The translations under genes were made by a program, and so were the position numbers. From Frankia sp. RB7 (GTDB lineage Bacteria; Pseudomonadota; Alphaproteobacteria; Rhizobiales; Xanthobacteraceae), in assembly GCA_030403585.1 (NCBI GenBank), contig JAUEPE010000001.1, positions 434,001-498,000 on the forward strand: a stretch of 64,000 nucleotides of DNA, in the 5' to 3' direction. Positions 8,613 through 17,365 of the stretch are shown piece after piece (the first letter of the stretch is position 1; every line of letters starts with the position of its first letter). The notes below the pieces were generated by a model. It searched no databases and had not been told where the DNA came from. It saw only the letters and a list, made by a program, of their open reading frames with translations.

Positions 8613-9995
8613 TCACGCGATCAGCCGTGAGGCAAAATCGGGCAAAAGGCCTGCATCACCGGCAAGCCGGAAGTCGGCACCCGCAATTCCGGTCTGGACC
8701 AGCCAGTCGTCGAACTCGGGCGCACGGGCCGCACCGAAGACGTCGCGGACATAGAGCGCGTCGTGGAACGAGGTGGACTGGTAGTTCAGCATGACGTCGT
8801 CGGCGCCCGGCACCCCCATGATGAAGGTGACGCCGGCAGCCGCCAGCAGCGTCAGCAGATTGTCCATGTCGTCCTGGTCCGCCTCGGCATGGTTGGTATA
8901 GCAGATATCGATGCCGAGCGGCAGGCCGAGCAGTTTGCCGCAGAAATGATCCTCCAGCCCCGCCCGGATGATCTCCTTGCCGTCGTAGAGATATTCCGGG
9001 CCGATGAAGCCGACCACGCTGTTGACCAGCAACGGCGCATAGGCACGGGCCACCGCATAGGCGCGCGCCTCGCAGGTCTGCTGGTCGACGCCGTGATGGG
9101 CGTTGGCCGACAGCGCCGAGCCCTGCCCGGTCTCGAAATACATCACGTTCTCGCCGACCGTACCGCGCTTCTGCGACAGCCCGGCCTCGTGCGCCTCCTT
9201 CAGCAGCGCGAGGTCGATGCCAAAGCTGCGATTGGCGGCCTCGGTGCCGGCGACCGACTGAAAGACGAGGTCGACAGGCACGCCCTGCCCGATCAGCGCC
9301 AGCGTCGTCGTCACATGGGTCAGCACGCAGCTTTGCGTCGGGATCTTCAGCCGCGCGATGATCTCGTCCAGCAGCCGCAGCAATTGCGCGATGACGGCCG
9401 GATCGTCGCTGGCCGGATTGATGCCGATGCAGGCATCGCCGGCCCCCAGCAGCAGGCCGTCGAGGATCGACGCGGTGATGCCCCTGGCATCGTCGAAGGG
9501 ATGGTTGGGCTGCAGCCGCGTGCTCATCCGGCCCTTCAGGCCGATGGTGTTGCGGAAGGCGGTGACCACCTCGCATTTCCGCGCCGCCAGGATCAGGTCC
9601 TGGTTGCGCATCAGCTTTGACACCGCGGCCGCCATTTCCGGCGTGATGCCGGGCGCGAGCTTGCGCAAGGTCTCCGGCGTTGCGGCGTCCGACAGCAGCC
9701 AGTCGCGGAAAGCTCCGACCGTCAGCGAGGCCACGGGGGCAAATGCCCTGGCATCATGGCTGTCGATGACGAGGCGGGTGACCTCGTCGGCCTCGTAGGG
9801 GATGACGGCCTCGTTGAGGAATTGACCGAGCGGGACGTCCGCCAGCGCCATCCGCGCGGCGATCATCTGCTCGGCGCTGCCTGCGGCAATGCCGGCCAGC
9901 CGGTCGCCGGAGCGCGGCGGCGTCGCCTTGGCGAGCAGGTCGCGCAGGTCGGGGAAGGTGTAGGTCGTGGCGTCGATGGCGTGGCGATAGACCAA
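8613..9995 (-). CDS. eutB: Ethanolamine ammonia-lyase large subunit EutB
   Basis: A 460-residue EutB, the catalytic TIM-barrel subunit that binds ethanolamine and adenosylcobalamin. Visible segments include TYTFPDLRDLLAKATP, RSGDRLAGIAA, LIDSHD-type text, MSTRLQPNHP, ILDGLLLGAGDACIGINP, VGENVMYFETGQGSALSANA and LLGLPLGIDICYTNHAEAD. I place the start at a TTG at 9995: it has GGAG six bases upstream, it gives the usual family length, and the 41 codons further upstream have no family character. It is divergent from the chemoreceptor gene at 10271. Confidence 0.95.
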   Translation of the reverse strand: MVYRHAIDATTYTFPDLRDLLAKATPPRSGDRLAGIAAGSAEQMIAARMALADVPLGQFLNEAVIPYEADEVTRLVIDSHDARAFAPVASLTVGAFRDWLLSDAATPETLRKLAPGITPEMAAAVSKLMRNQDLILAARKCEVVTAFRNTIGLKGRMSTRLQPNHPFDDARGITASILDGLLLGAGDACIGINPASDDPAVIAQLLRLLDEIIARLKIPTQSCVLTHVTTTLALIGQGVPVDLVFQSVAGTEAANRSFGIDLALLKEAHEAGLSQKRGTVGENVMYFETGQGSALSANAHHGVDQQTCEARAYAVARAYAPLLVNSVVGFIGPEYLYDGKEIIRAGLEDHFCGKLLGLPLGIDICYTNHAEADQDDMDNLLTLLAAAGVTFIMGVPGADDVMLNYQSTSFHDALYVRDVFGAARAPEFDDWLVQTGIAGADFRLAGDAGLLPDFASRLIA

Positions 9996-10270
9996 AGGCA
10001 GCTCCGGAGGTTCATCGGCCAGTGAATACGCGCTTGGCGGCCTGTGTGCACGCCGATGTTTGGGGCATTCCGGGCGATCCCCGGGACGACTTGCCGGGAA
10101 CCGATAGAATTCGCCCAAATCACTGAGATAGCTGGCCTTTCCTGCGACCTTTGGCGCACACCCCTGACTTCCGCGTTAACGCTGCGTCCATCTTCCTTCT
10201 GCATAGTTCTGCATCAATTTTAGAAGACCGCGCTGTCCGGCCGCTCCTGGCCATTCGGGCCCTCCGCACC

Positions 10271-12010
10271 ATGACATCAGACCGATCTGGGAATGCCACT
10301 GGGCTGGCAGGCCGTTTTACGCTGGCCACCAAGCTCTATGCGATCTTCGCGCTGTTCGCCCTGCTTACCGCGGCGATCGCGATGCTGTCCGACTACAACA
10401 GCCGCCGCGGCGCCGAGCTGACCAGCGCGATCGAGACCGCGAATGCAGCCGCGCTGAACGTCGAGCGCGTCAACTCGCTGGTCTATGCGGTCGTGATGGA
10501 ATCGCGCGGCGTCTACATGTCGACTGAGCCGGCCGTCGTGAAGAAATACGGCGAGGGCCTGCTCAAGTTCAACGGGCAGATCCTGAATGTCGTGAAAGGC
10601 TGGGAGACCATCGTCAAGTCCGACGACGCCGAGCAGTTCGCCACCTTCAAGAAGCGCATCGAGCAGTTCGTCGACTTCCGCAAGGAGCTGGTGCGCCGCG
10701 GTGTCGAGATCAATGCGGCCGCGGGCCGCGAATGGGGCGACAACGACGCCAACCGCGCCGTGCGCTCGGCGCTGAACAAGGACCTCGAGGCGCTCTCCAA
10801 GGTCTATGCCGGGCGGGCCAGGCAGATCGCGCAGGAGACCGAGACCAACCGCACGCTGTCCTTCGTGCTGACCTGCCTCGGCGGCGTCGCGCTGGCGCTC
10901 GTCGTGATCGGCATCATCATCATCGCCCGCTCGATCGCCCGTCCACTCGCCGCGATCACCGCGACCATCAAGCAGGTCGCCGACGGCGCCGAGAACGTCG
11001 TGGTGCCGCACTCCGGCCGCGCCGACGAGATCGGCGCGCTGGCTCGCGCCATCGAAGTGTTCCAGGACGCGATGGGGCGCAACCGCAACCTCGCCTCGCA
11101 GGTCTCGCAGGATTCTGCGGCACGTGACGAACGAACGCGTCACATCGAGCAATCCGTCGAGGCGTTCCGCGAGGCGATCGGCGCGATCATGCGCGGCCTC
11201 AGCGACAACGCCAGTGTCATGCGCGAGACCGCACAGACCATCACCCGCGTCACCGCCGATGCCAGCAACCGCGCCGGCACGGCGGCCAACGCGACCGAGC
11301 AGGCCTCGCACAACGTCACCGCGGTGGCGGGTGCCGCCGAGGAGCTGTCGGCATCGGTCGAGGAGATCGGCCGCCAGGTGCGGGCTTCCGCGGGCGCGGT
11401 CGAGCAGACCGGCCAGCGCACCGAAAAATCGATCGCCGAGATCGAAAGCCTCGCCGCGGCGACGCAGCGCATCGACGGCGTGCTGACCCTCATCCAGACG
11501 ATCGCCGAGCAGACCAATTTGCTCGCGCTCAACGCCACCATCGAGGCCGCGCGTGCCGGTGATGCCGGCCGTGGCTTTGCCGTGGTCGCGCACGAAGTGA
11601 AGGCGCTGGCGGGACAGACCGCGAAGGCGACCGCCGACATCAGCCAGAACGTCGCGATGATCCAGTCCTCCACCCGCAACGCGGTCGACGCCGTGCGCGA
11701 GATCGGCGGCGCGGTGCGCGAGATCAACGAGGTCACCTCCGCGATTGCCGGCGCGATCGGCCAGCAGGACCAGGCCACCCGCGAGATCTCGTCGAATGCG
11801 CAATCGGCAGCCCAGGGCAACGAGACGCTGGTCGCCAACATCACCTCGCTGCGCGACGCCATCGGCGAGACCGACACGGCGGCAAGTTCCGTGCTGACGG
11901 CCGCAAGCAGCCTGACCGCGACGGCGGACACGCTGTCGCGCGAGGTAGAAAAGTTCTTCCAGAACCTGCGCTCGGACGCAGCGGAGAGGCGCGTCTCCAA
12001 GGCGGGGTGA
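10271..12010 (+). CDS. Methyl-accepting chemotaxis protein
   Basis: A 579-residue chemoreceptor starting at the ATG at 10271 (MTSDRSGNATG). TM1 is at about 18-42, a periplasmic helical sensor domain of about 145 residues follows, TM2 is near 195-215, then a HAMP linker (ARSIARPLAAITATIKQVADG) and the cytoplasmic signalling coiled coil. The conserved hairpin tip reads EQTNLLALNATIEAARAG, where CheA and CheW dock. There is no C-terminal CheR-binding pentapeptide. The ligand is unknown. It is divergent from eutB, which makes ethanolamine or a related amine a possible but untested ligand. Confidence 0.93.
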   Translation: MTSDRSGNATGLAGRFTLATKLYAIFALFALLTAAIAMLSDYNSRRGAELTSAIETANAAALNVERVNSLVYAVVMESRGVYMSTEPAVVKKYGEGLLKFNGQILNVVKGWETIVKSDDAEQFATFKKRIEQFVDFRKELVRRGVEINAAAGREWGDNDANRAVRSALNKDLEALSKVYAGRARQIAQETETNRTLSFVLTCLGGVALALVVIGIIIIARSIARPLAAITATIKQVADGAENVVVPHSGRADEIGALARAIEVFQDAMGRNRNLASQVSQDSAARDERTRHIEQSVEAFREAIGAIMRGLSDNASVMRETAQTITRVTADASNRAGTAANATEQASHNVTAVAGAAEELSASVEEIGRQVRASAGAVEQTGQRTEKSIAEIESLAAATQRIDGVLTLIQTIAEQTNLLALNATIEAARAGDAGRGFAVVAHEVKALAGQTAKATADISQNVAMIQSSTRNAVDAVREIGGAVREINEVTSAIAGAIGQQDQATREISSNAQSAAQGNETLVANITSLRDAIGETDTAASSVLTAASSLTATADTLSREVEKFFQNLRSDAAERRVSKAG

Positions 12011-12245
12011 TCGCGCGCGCCTGCCGTCCGTAGGGCCAACCGTGGGCTCGCTCAAACCAAAAGCGCGAAAACAACCCCATGCACGGTAGGCGGGGTGAGC
12101 CAAATCAATGGCTTGGCCGCCGCCTTCGGGGATATGCGGATTTTACGAAATTAATTTGACTTGTCGGGCAAAACACCGGCATGATGTCATCATCGCGAAC
12201 GACGCTCCGGCCGAACCCTCCCCGCCCCGAATAGGGATCGAGCAT

Positions 12246-13019
12246 TCAATTCTTTTCACCCTGGTCGCTTCGGCTTTTGTTGTGGCCCGGGACCGCAGTC
12301 GACGGCGGCGTGAGGAATGCGTCGAAGCGCTCTTGCACGATCGCGTAGCATTCGCACGACGCCTTTTCCAGGCCCGGACGATCCAGCACCTGAATCGCTC
12401 CCCGGCGATAGCTGATGAGTCCCGCGGTCTGCATCGACTGCGCGGCCAGCGTCACGGATTTCCGGTTGGCGCCCAGGATTTGAGAGAGAAATTCGTGGGT
12501 GTAAGGGAGGGCTTCGCCCTCGGCCCTGTCGTGCATCATCAACAGCCAGCGGCACATCCGCTCTTCCGTCGAATGCATCGCGTTGCATGCGACCGTCTGC
12601 TGGACCTGGGACAGCAGCGTCTCCGAGTAGCTCACGAACAGATCGCGCACGTGCTCGCTGTTCCTGAACTCATACTGCAACAGCTGGATGGGACAGCGAA
12701 CCGTATGGCCTTCGAGCTGGACGATGCACCGGTTGAAGGAGACGCGGCTGTACATGGCGGCGAACAGACCGAACGCCCCTTCCCGGCCGATATTGGCGGT
12801 CTCGATCGCCGCGCCATTTTCCAGCACGGTCAGAAGTGATAGCACGGAACCCTGAGGAAAATAGGCGTGCTTGAGCAGGCCTCCCGCGTCGCAGACCATA
12901 TCGCCAAGCTTGAACGAGATCGGCTCGAGGTGGGGATCTATTCGTTTGCGGCTGGCGGGCTCCAGCGCGCCCAGTAGCCGGTTGCTTCGCAGATCATGGT
13001 CCGTTTGCACCCTGGCCAT
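12246..13019 (-). CDS. Crp/Fnr family transcriptional regulator
   Basis: A 257-residue regulator starting at the ATG at 13019 (MARVQTDHDLRSNRLL). An N-terminal cNMP-type sensor fold spans roughly 15-130 (FKLGDMVCDAGGLLKHAYFPQGSVLSLL read in parts), then a dimer helix, and a C-terminal winged helix around 175-235 (HEFLSQILGANRKSVTLAAQSMQTAG). The N-terminal cysteines needed for an FNR iron-sulfur cluster are absent, so it is not an FNR. It sits head-to-tail after the receiver protein at 13171. Upstream in-frame ATGs exist, but the sequence before 13019 lacks coding character. Confidence 0.88.
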   Translation of the reverse strand: MARVQTDHDLRSNRLLGALEPASRKRIDPHLEPISFKLGDMVCDAGGLLKHAYFPQGSVLSLLTVLENGAAIETANIGREGAFGLFAAMYSRVSFNRCIVQLEGHTVRCPIQLLQYEFRNSEHVRDLFVSYSETLLSQVQQTVACNAMHSTEERMCRWLLMMHDRAEGEALPYTHEFLSQILGANRKSVTLAAQSMQTAGLISYRRGAIQVLDRPGLEKASCECYAIVQERFDAFLTPPSTAVPGHNKSRSDQGEKN

Positions 13020-13170
13020 GGATTCATGTCGTTCAGGTTCGCCTTCCTCGCAATCCGGACAACGGACATGTCGATGGGAGCGCGTGGGATCGGAACCGTG
13101 ACTTGCGCACTGCTTCTGCACCGAGTCTGAGCAAAAACGCTCATCATCGGCGGAGGATTGCTTCGCACAA

Positions 13171-13557
13171 TCAAGAGGACGCAATGATCGATCGAAGTTC
13201 CTCGACCAATGCCGACGCCTGGTAAGGCTTACTGACAAAGAAACTGTTCGACGGGAGATCGGAGGATTGAAGTGGCTGTTTGCCCGACACGACAAGGATC
13301 TTGATCGGGGGCCAGCGGTTGCGCACCGCATGGGCTAGTTTCAAGCCGTCCATACTGCCGGGCATGTTGATATCCGTGAAAACCAGAGCAATATCCGTAC
13401 GCGATTCCAGTAGAGCAACCGCTTCGTCCGCATCGCCGGCCTCGATCGCCTTGAAGCCCGCTTCCTCGACGACTTCGACGGCGAGCATCCGCAGCAGCGG
13501 ATCATCCTCCACGACGAGGACGACTGGCCTGGATTTTCCGGCGAGGGTGCTCATCAT
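13171..13557 (-). CDS. Stand-alone CheY-like response regulator
   Basis: A 128-residue single receiver domain without an output domain. The acidic pocket EDD is at 17-19, the phospho-acceptor is Asp62 in VFTDINMPG, the switch region reads ILVVSGK, and the conserved Lys is in SKPYQ. The start at 13557 overlaps the stop of the small gene at 13554-13763 by four bases (ATGA), so the two are translationally coupled. The likely phospho-donor is a kinase of the family encoded at 13977. Confidence 0.93.
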   Translation of the reverse strand: MMSTLAGKSRPVVLVVEDDPLLRMLAVEVVEEAGFKAIEAGDADEAVALLESRTDIALVFTDINMPGSMDGLKLAHAVRNRWPPIKILVVSGKQPLQSSDLPSNSFFVSKPYQASALVEELRSIIASS

Positions 13558-13763
13558 TCGCCTAAATCCTTATCGACCCCAGTGTCGTCCACTTCGGTAT
13601 CGTCCTGAGCCGGTTCATCCTCCTCGCCGGACCACAGCCTTGCCATTCGCCGCCAACGTTCCCTCAAATCGGGGTTGCTCGTTTCCTTGGCGAGTTGCCT
13701 GAGGTCCGAAGCCAGGCGCAGGCGCTCAAGCTCGGATTTACGATCGTTTTCTGAATCAGGCAT
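13554..13763 (-). CDS. Small charged protein coupled to a receiver gene
   Basis: A 69-residue protein, mostly helical and charged (SELERLRLASDLRQLAKET, then RERWRRMARLW), ending in an acidic tail. There is no signal peptide and no known domain. Its stop overlaps the start of the response regulator by four bases, and that coupling is the main evidence it is real. The length, helix-rich start and Trp-containing middle suggest a protein-binding partner, perhaps of the receiver. Confidence 0.65.
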   Translation of the reverse strand: MPDSENDRKSELERLRLASDLRQLAKETSNPDLRERWRRMARLWSGEEDEPAQDDTEVDDTGVDKDLGE

Positions 13764-13976
13764 GGTCCTCCGAAACCGGAGGTGAGTAATCGCACACCGA
13801 CGTTGCCGCTGTCGGTGGTCCAGACCACAAAACCGAAGGCGCTACCGGAGCGATTGCAACTCGGCAGGTGAGCAATTTTGCTCAGACTCTCCGGAGGAAG
13901 GCGGCCACACTTCAGTGGGAACACATCGCAAGTTTCGGGTTTCAATGCCGGGCGCAACCGTGTTCGGAGCATCCGT

Positions 13977-15194
13977 ATGCATGAGGTTTTCGCGGTCCAG
14001 GAGCCGATTGAAACGCCTTCCCCGCTCAAGCGGGACGAACTTGGCTATCGGCTGCGGCAACAGTCGCTGCTCGGCGAATTCGGTCGCACCGCCATGCAGA
14101 CCCGCGACTTGCGGGAAATTCTACAACGCGCCACCGAGCTGTGCGCCATCGGATTGCAGGCTCCATTCGTCAAGGTTCTGGAATATGAACCGGATGACAA
14201 GCGTCTGATGGTGCGCGCGGGGGTCGGCTGGGTGCCGGGCACCATCGATGTCGTCTCACTCGCTGCCGACATGGGATCGCCGGCCGGCTACGCCTACCAG
14301 ACCGGAGTGCCCGTCATCTCGAACCATTTGGAGGCGGATACCCGCTTCCGCACGCCACAGCTGTTGGCGGATCACGGCATCAGGCGCGCCATCAACGTGC
14401 TGATAGAAAAGGGCGGAGAAGGTAAGGCGTTTTTCGGCGTGCTCGAAGTCGACAGTGCCGATCCCGGCCAGTTCGACCAGGACGACGCCAATTTTCTCGC
14501 CGGCTTTGCCGGCCTGCTCGGGGTCGCGATCGAGCGTCAACAGGCTGATGCAAGGCTTCATGAAGCGCTCGAGCACCAGGCGTTGCTGACCCGGGAGATG
14601 AGCCACCGCGTCAAGAACAGCCTCGCATCGGTCGTGGGCCTGCTCCGCGTCCAGGCGCGCAGCGCCCAGTCCGAGGATGTCAAAAATGCACTGCAGGACG
14701 CGAGTTTGCGGGTGTCGACCATTGCCGATGTGCACGATCATCTTTGGCGCAGTTCGCACATCGGCTATGTCGAACTTTCGGACTTCATGACCGAGCTCTG
14801 CAAGAAGCTGCAGGGCAATATCGAAGGGCACAGTCTGCACTGCCACGCCGACCCGATGCTGCTCGCGGCGGACCACGCCATTCCTCTCGGACTGCTGATC
14901 AACGAACTGGTCACCAACGCCGTCAAATATGCCTATCCGGATGGCAGCGGCGACATCGAAATCTCGGCCCGCGAAATCGACGGACATCTCCACGTCGAAA
15001 TCTCCGACCATGGCGTCGGTCTTCCGGAAGGGTTCGACATCGATCAGCCGCGGGCAAGCCTGGGCTTCAAGGTGGTCACTGGCATGGTGAGGCAGCTTCA
15101 GGGCGAACTGACGCTTTCAAGAGATCGAACGGGGACTCATTTCCTGCTCGATCTGCCCATCCTATCCAACACTCACGGATCCAGTTCGACTTGA
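13977..15194 (+). CDS. GAF-domain sensor histidine kinase (HisKA_2 family)
   Basis: A 405-residue cytoplasmic kinase. A GAF sensor domain covers about 40-185 (VGWVPGTID, GSPAGYAYQTGVPVI, FFGVLEVDSADPGQF). The phospho-acceptor His210 lies in EMSHRVKNSLASV, the HisKA_2 signature of the HWE-related kinases typical of alphaproteobacteria. The ATPase domain shows an N box (LINELVTNAVKYAYP) and a G box (DHGVGLPEGF, SLGFKVVTGM). There is no membrane segment. The ATG at 13977 has GGAG eight bases upstream. It is convergent with the receiver gene at 15268 and divergent from the receiver gene at 13171, so it could phosphorylate either. Confidence 0.92.
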   Translation: MHEVFAVQEPIETPSPLKRDELGYRLRQQSLLGEFGRTAMQTRDLREILQRATELCAIGLQAPFVKVLEYEPDDKRLMVRAGVGWVPGTIDVVSLAADMGSPAGYAYQTGVPVISNHLEADTRFRTPQLLADHGIRRAINVLIEKGGEGKAFFGVLEVDSADPGQFDQDDANFLAGFAGLLGVAIERQQADARLHEALEHQALLTREMSHRVKNSLASVVGLLRVQARSAQSEDVKNALQDASLRVSTIADVHDHLWRSSHIGYVELSDFMTELCKKLQGNIEGHSLHCHADPMLLAADHAIPLGLLINELVTNAVKYAYPDGSGDIEISAREIDGHLHVEISDHGVGLPEGFDIDQPRASLGFKVVTGMVRQLQGELTLSRDRTGTHFLLDLPILSNTHGSSST

Positions 15195-15267
15195 CCGATA
15201 CGGGGATGGGCTTCGATCAATTTGGAGGAAGAGCAGCACCGGAATCGGCCAAACCAGGGCCCGGCTT

Positions 15268-15663
15268 CTACTCTGTTTGTCCGGTGGGCGGGTTATCGTT
15301 GAGAAGCGCGGCCACGGCGGTTACCAATTGGGCCGGAGCAAACGGCTTCAACAGCAGGACGCTCTTGGGAACCCCCTTGGATGCCCATTCCTCACCATGG
15401 GTGCCAGTCATGTAAACCACGGGCATGTTCGCATCGATCTCTCTGGCAACCCGCGCAACTTCCCATCCCACGACATCTCCGTGCAAATTAATGTCGGTCA
15501 GGACCGCTCGATATTGGGATGCCTCGCTTTTCAGAAGCTCGATTGCTTCCTTGCCGGAAGCTGTCATGGCCGTTTCAAAGCCGCCCTCGGCCAGAGCGTC
15601 TTCGATCATCGCTTGAATGAGTTGGTCGTCCTCGACGACCAGCAGCTTGATCAAGTCGGTCAT
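15268..15663 (-). CDS. Stand-alone CheY-like response regulator
   Basis: A 131-residue single receiver domain. Acidic residues EDD are at 11-13, the phospho-acceptor is Asp57 in LTDINLHG, the switch Thr is in VVYMTGTHG and the conserved Lys is in LLLKPFAP. The loop after the acceptor carries DVVGWEVAR, common in rhizobial single-domain receivers paired with HWE/HisKA_2 kinases. The ATG at 15663 follows GGGGGA. A GGAAC-N18-TT candidate promoter lies 42 bases upstream of the ATG. Confidence 0.93.
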   Translation of the reverse strand: MTDLIKLLVVEDDQLIQAMIEDALAEGGFETAMTASGKEAIELLKSEASQYRAVLTDINLHGDVVGWEVARVAREIDANMPVVYMTGTHGEEWASKGVPKSVLLLKPFAPAQLVTAVAALLNDNPPTGQTE

Positions 15664-15983
15664 CTACGTCCCCCTGCTGCAGCACTGCCGTCCCCGGCAA
15701 GGGCAAGCGCCATCGCACCGTTTGGTTCCGCATTGTGTTCAAAAGTGCACATGGAACGCGGGTACCAAGCACGCAGGGAGCCCCGGCGTCGATGGGATAT
15801 GACTGCCGTTGATCCTGCGCCGGCCGGCGAAGGGCCAAACGTGAAGTCGCCCCGAAGCGACTTCCAAGTTCAAACTGGTCAAGCAGTCGATCTGACTGCG
15901 TAGCCGGGACCTGACGCACATTCAAGACTTGGAGTGTCTAGGGGGTAAAATCCGGCATCTGCAACTTTCCTGATCCGCGCCTG
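15664..15983. other. Intergenic region upstream of the receiver gene
   Basis: About 320 bases with no supported gene. It contains the candidate stress promoter at 15705-15729; nothing else stands out. Confidence 0.5.
15705..15729 (-). promoter_or_regulatory. Candidate EcfG-type general stress promoter
   Basis: On the minus strand GGAAC (15729-15725) is followed by 18 bases and then TT (15706-15705). This fits the GGAAC-N18/19-TT pattern described for the alphaproteobacterial general stress sigma factor. It lies 42 bases before the receiver ATG, a normal distance. The motif is short and could arise by chance. Confidence 0.4.
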
Positions 15984-16187
15984 CTATTTCCCTCTGGCGG
16001 CTCGTGGCGTGAGTACACGCTTCATCGAAGCATAAACCCTCAACTGTGCTGCGTTACGAAGCGCGTTCTGTCTCGCCTCCCCTTCAGGCAATTGCCTCGC
16101 CTCATCGGCGCGCGTGGCTGCCTGTTCATCCAACTGGTCCGCAGTCAAAAATACGACCTTCTTCGTGTTACGCATGCCGAGCCTCAT
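15984..16187 (-). CDS. Small helical protein of unknown function
   Basis: A 67-residue protein, or 63 if the ATG at 16175 (MRNTKKVVF) is used. The core TADQLDEQAATRADEARQLP and QNALRNAAQLRVYASMKR predicts two amphipathic helices. The composition is Ala, Arg, Gln and Glu rich, with no signal peptide and no cysteine. I do not recognise the family. It stands alone, with a moderately AT-rich upstream region. Confidence 0.6.
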   Translation of the reverse strand: MRLGMRNTKKVVFLTADQLDEQAATRADEARQLPEGEARQNALRNAAQLRVYASMKRVLTPRAARGK

Positions 16188-16295
16188 CTCTGTGAGTACA
16201 AATTGCTATCAAACCAATCCAAAGCGGTCGCAGGCCCCAGCGTGGAGAGGGGTATTTGAGCGGATATTTCTAATCCTCCATGAAATTGCCAAGAC

Positions 16296-16535
16296 CTAGT
16301 CCGGGGATTTGAGCTCGCCGGCAAGCCAGCCTCTCGCGTCGCCGCTCATGGGGTCGCTGACCACCAGGGTTCGCTGGACGCGATCACACTTCGAGCACTC
16401 GAATGTGCGGAGTTCGTAACCCGCTGGTCCCCGCGCAATGCAGGCCAGGTTCGTACGGGTCTGACAGTGCGGACAGCGCGGCCGCTCTATGACAGTGAGC
16501 GGCGGGCCGGCTGGCAGCGCATGAAAGCCAGGCAT
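16296..16535 (-). CDS. Small zinc-ribbon-like protein
   Basis: A 79-residue protein with two CxxC knuckles: CPHC (21-24) and CSKC (47-50), about 22 residues apart. That spacing is typical of a zinc ribbon. The middle segment RTNLACIARGPAGYELRTFE fits the beta strands between the knuckles. There is no membrane or signal segment. It may bind nucleic acid or a protein; no function is known to me. Confidence 0.72.
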   Translation of the reverse strand: MPGFHALPAGPPLTVIERPRCPHCQTRTNLACIARGPAGYELRTFECSKCDRVQRTLVVSDPMSGDARGWLAGELKSPD

Positions 16536-16843
16536 GCGAGCACCCCTTTTGGATCAGGCAGGTGCCCAACACGCTGCCGAACACCGGCTACTCACCGTCT
16601 GATTTTCTCACCAAGGAAAACGGTCCGCTGGTCAATATTGACCACATAGGACCATTTCCAATTTCCAGGCATCGCTGGTCCAAAGGACGGGTCGTGAAGT
16701 CAGCAAAGCAATCGTCGATCCTCCGTCTTTTCTAGCCAAAGGCATGCCTTGTGCGCTCGGACCCCGAACCGAACCCTGGGGGGCGCCAGAGGCGACGGGG
16801 ACGCGCATTCCCCAGAACGCCATCTGGCACGACCAGGGTCGCA

Positions 16844-17161
16844 TCATTCATGCTCAAACGGGCCAACCTCGCGGATGACCTGGCAGATCTGCAAAAATCC
16901 GCTGGCGTAGAATTCAGTGTGACCTCGCTTCATGGCTTCGATGTGGTCGGGATGGGTCCGCCAGCCTTCGAGCGCCTGCTCTGAGGCAAAGCGAAAGACG
17001 GTGATCTCCTCTCCGTCATCCGCCTTGAATGATTTCACGGACTGAAATCCCGGAAGGCCGCTGACTATTCCATACATGTGCTCGCTCAGGCGATCATACG
17101 CATCGCCCGATGCGCCATCCCGCAGCTTGAGATCTCCAATCACGATCACCTCACCGAGCAT
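16844..17161 (-). CDS. Antibiotic biosynthesis monooxygenase (ABM) domain protein
   Basis: A 105-residue protein with a ferredoxin-like alpha/beta-barrel ABM fold: GEVIVIGDLKLRDG, then LSEHMYGIVSGLPGFQSVKSF, then EEITVFRFASEQALEGWRTHPDH. The WRTHPDH motif is characteristic of the family, whose members act as small dimeric oxygenases or quinone-related enzymes. The ATG at 17161 was chosen because GGAGG lies five bases upstream; an in-frame ATG eight codons further up has no such site. Confidence 0.8.
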   Translation of the reverse strand: MLGEVIVIGDLKLRDGASGDAYDRLSEHMYGIVSGLPGFQSVKSFKADDGEEITVFRFASEQALEGWRTHPDHIEAMKRGHTEFYASGFLQICQVIREVGPFEHE

Positions 17162-17365
17162 TTCGTCCTCCGCATTCAATTCCAACCCAAGAGACTACGG
17201 GGGCGCCCGGCCATTGTTACGTTCCGCGATCAATAATTCCCATGTTTTCGCGACCCGGGCCCGGCTGCGCCGCACACAATCGTGAACTGAAACGCTGACC
17301 TCCGCACGTAACGAGCCCGGGAGAGCGGCCGTACCGCCAACAATGCATCAGCAAGGGCCGGTCGA

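Noticed and set aside
9996..10270. Cobalamin riboswitch upstream of eutB
   Set aside because: I looked for the B12-box pattern on the minus strand and saw none.
12130..12190. Small plus-strand frame with ttgacttgtcgggcaaaac-type text
   Set aside because: It looks like a dispersed intergenic repeat rather than a gene; I could not find an inverted partner to support it as a mapped repeat.
13918..13941. GGAAC-N16-GTT before the histidine kinase gene as an EcfG promoter
   Set aside because: The spacing to TT is 17 bases, one short of the known 18-19.
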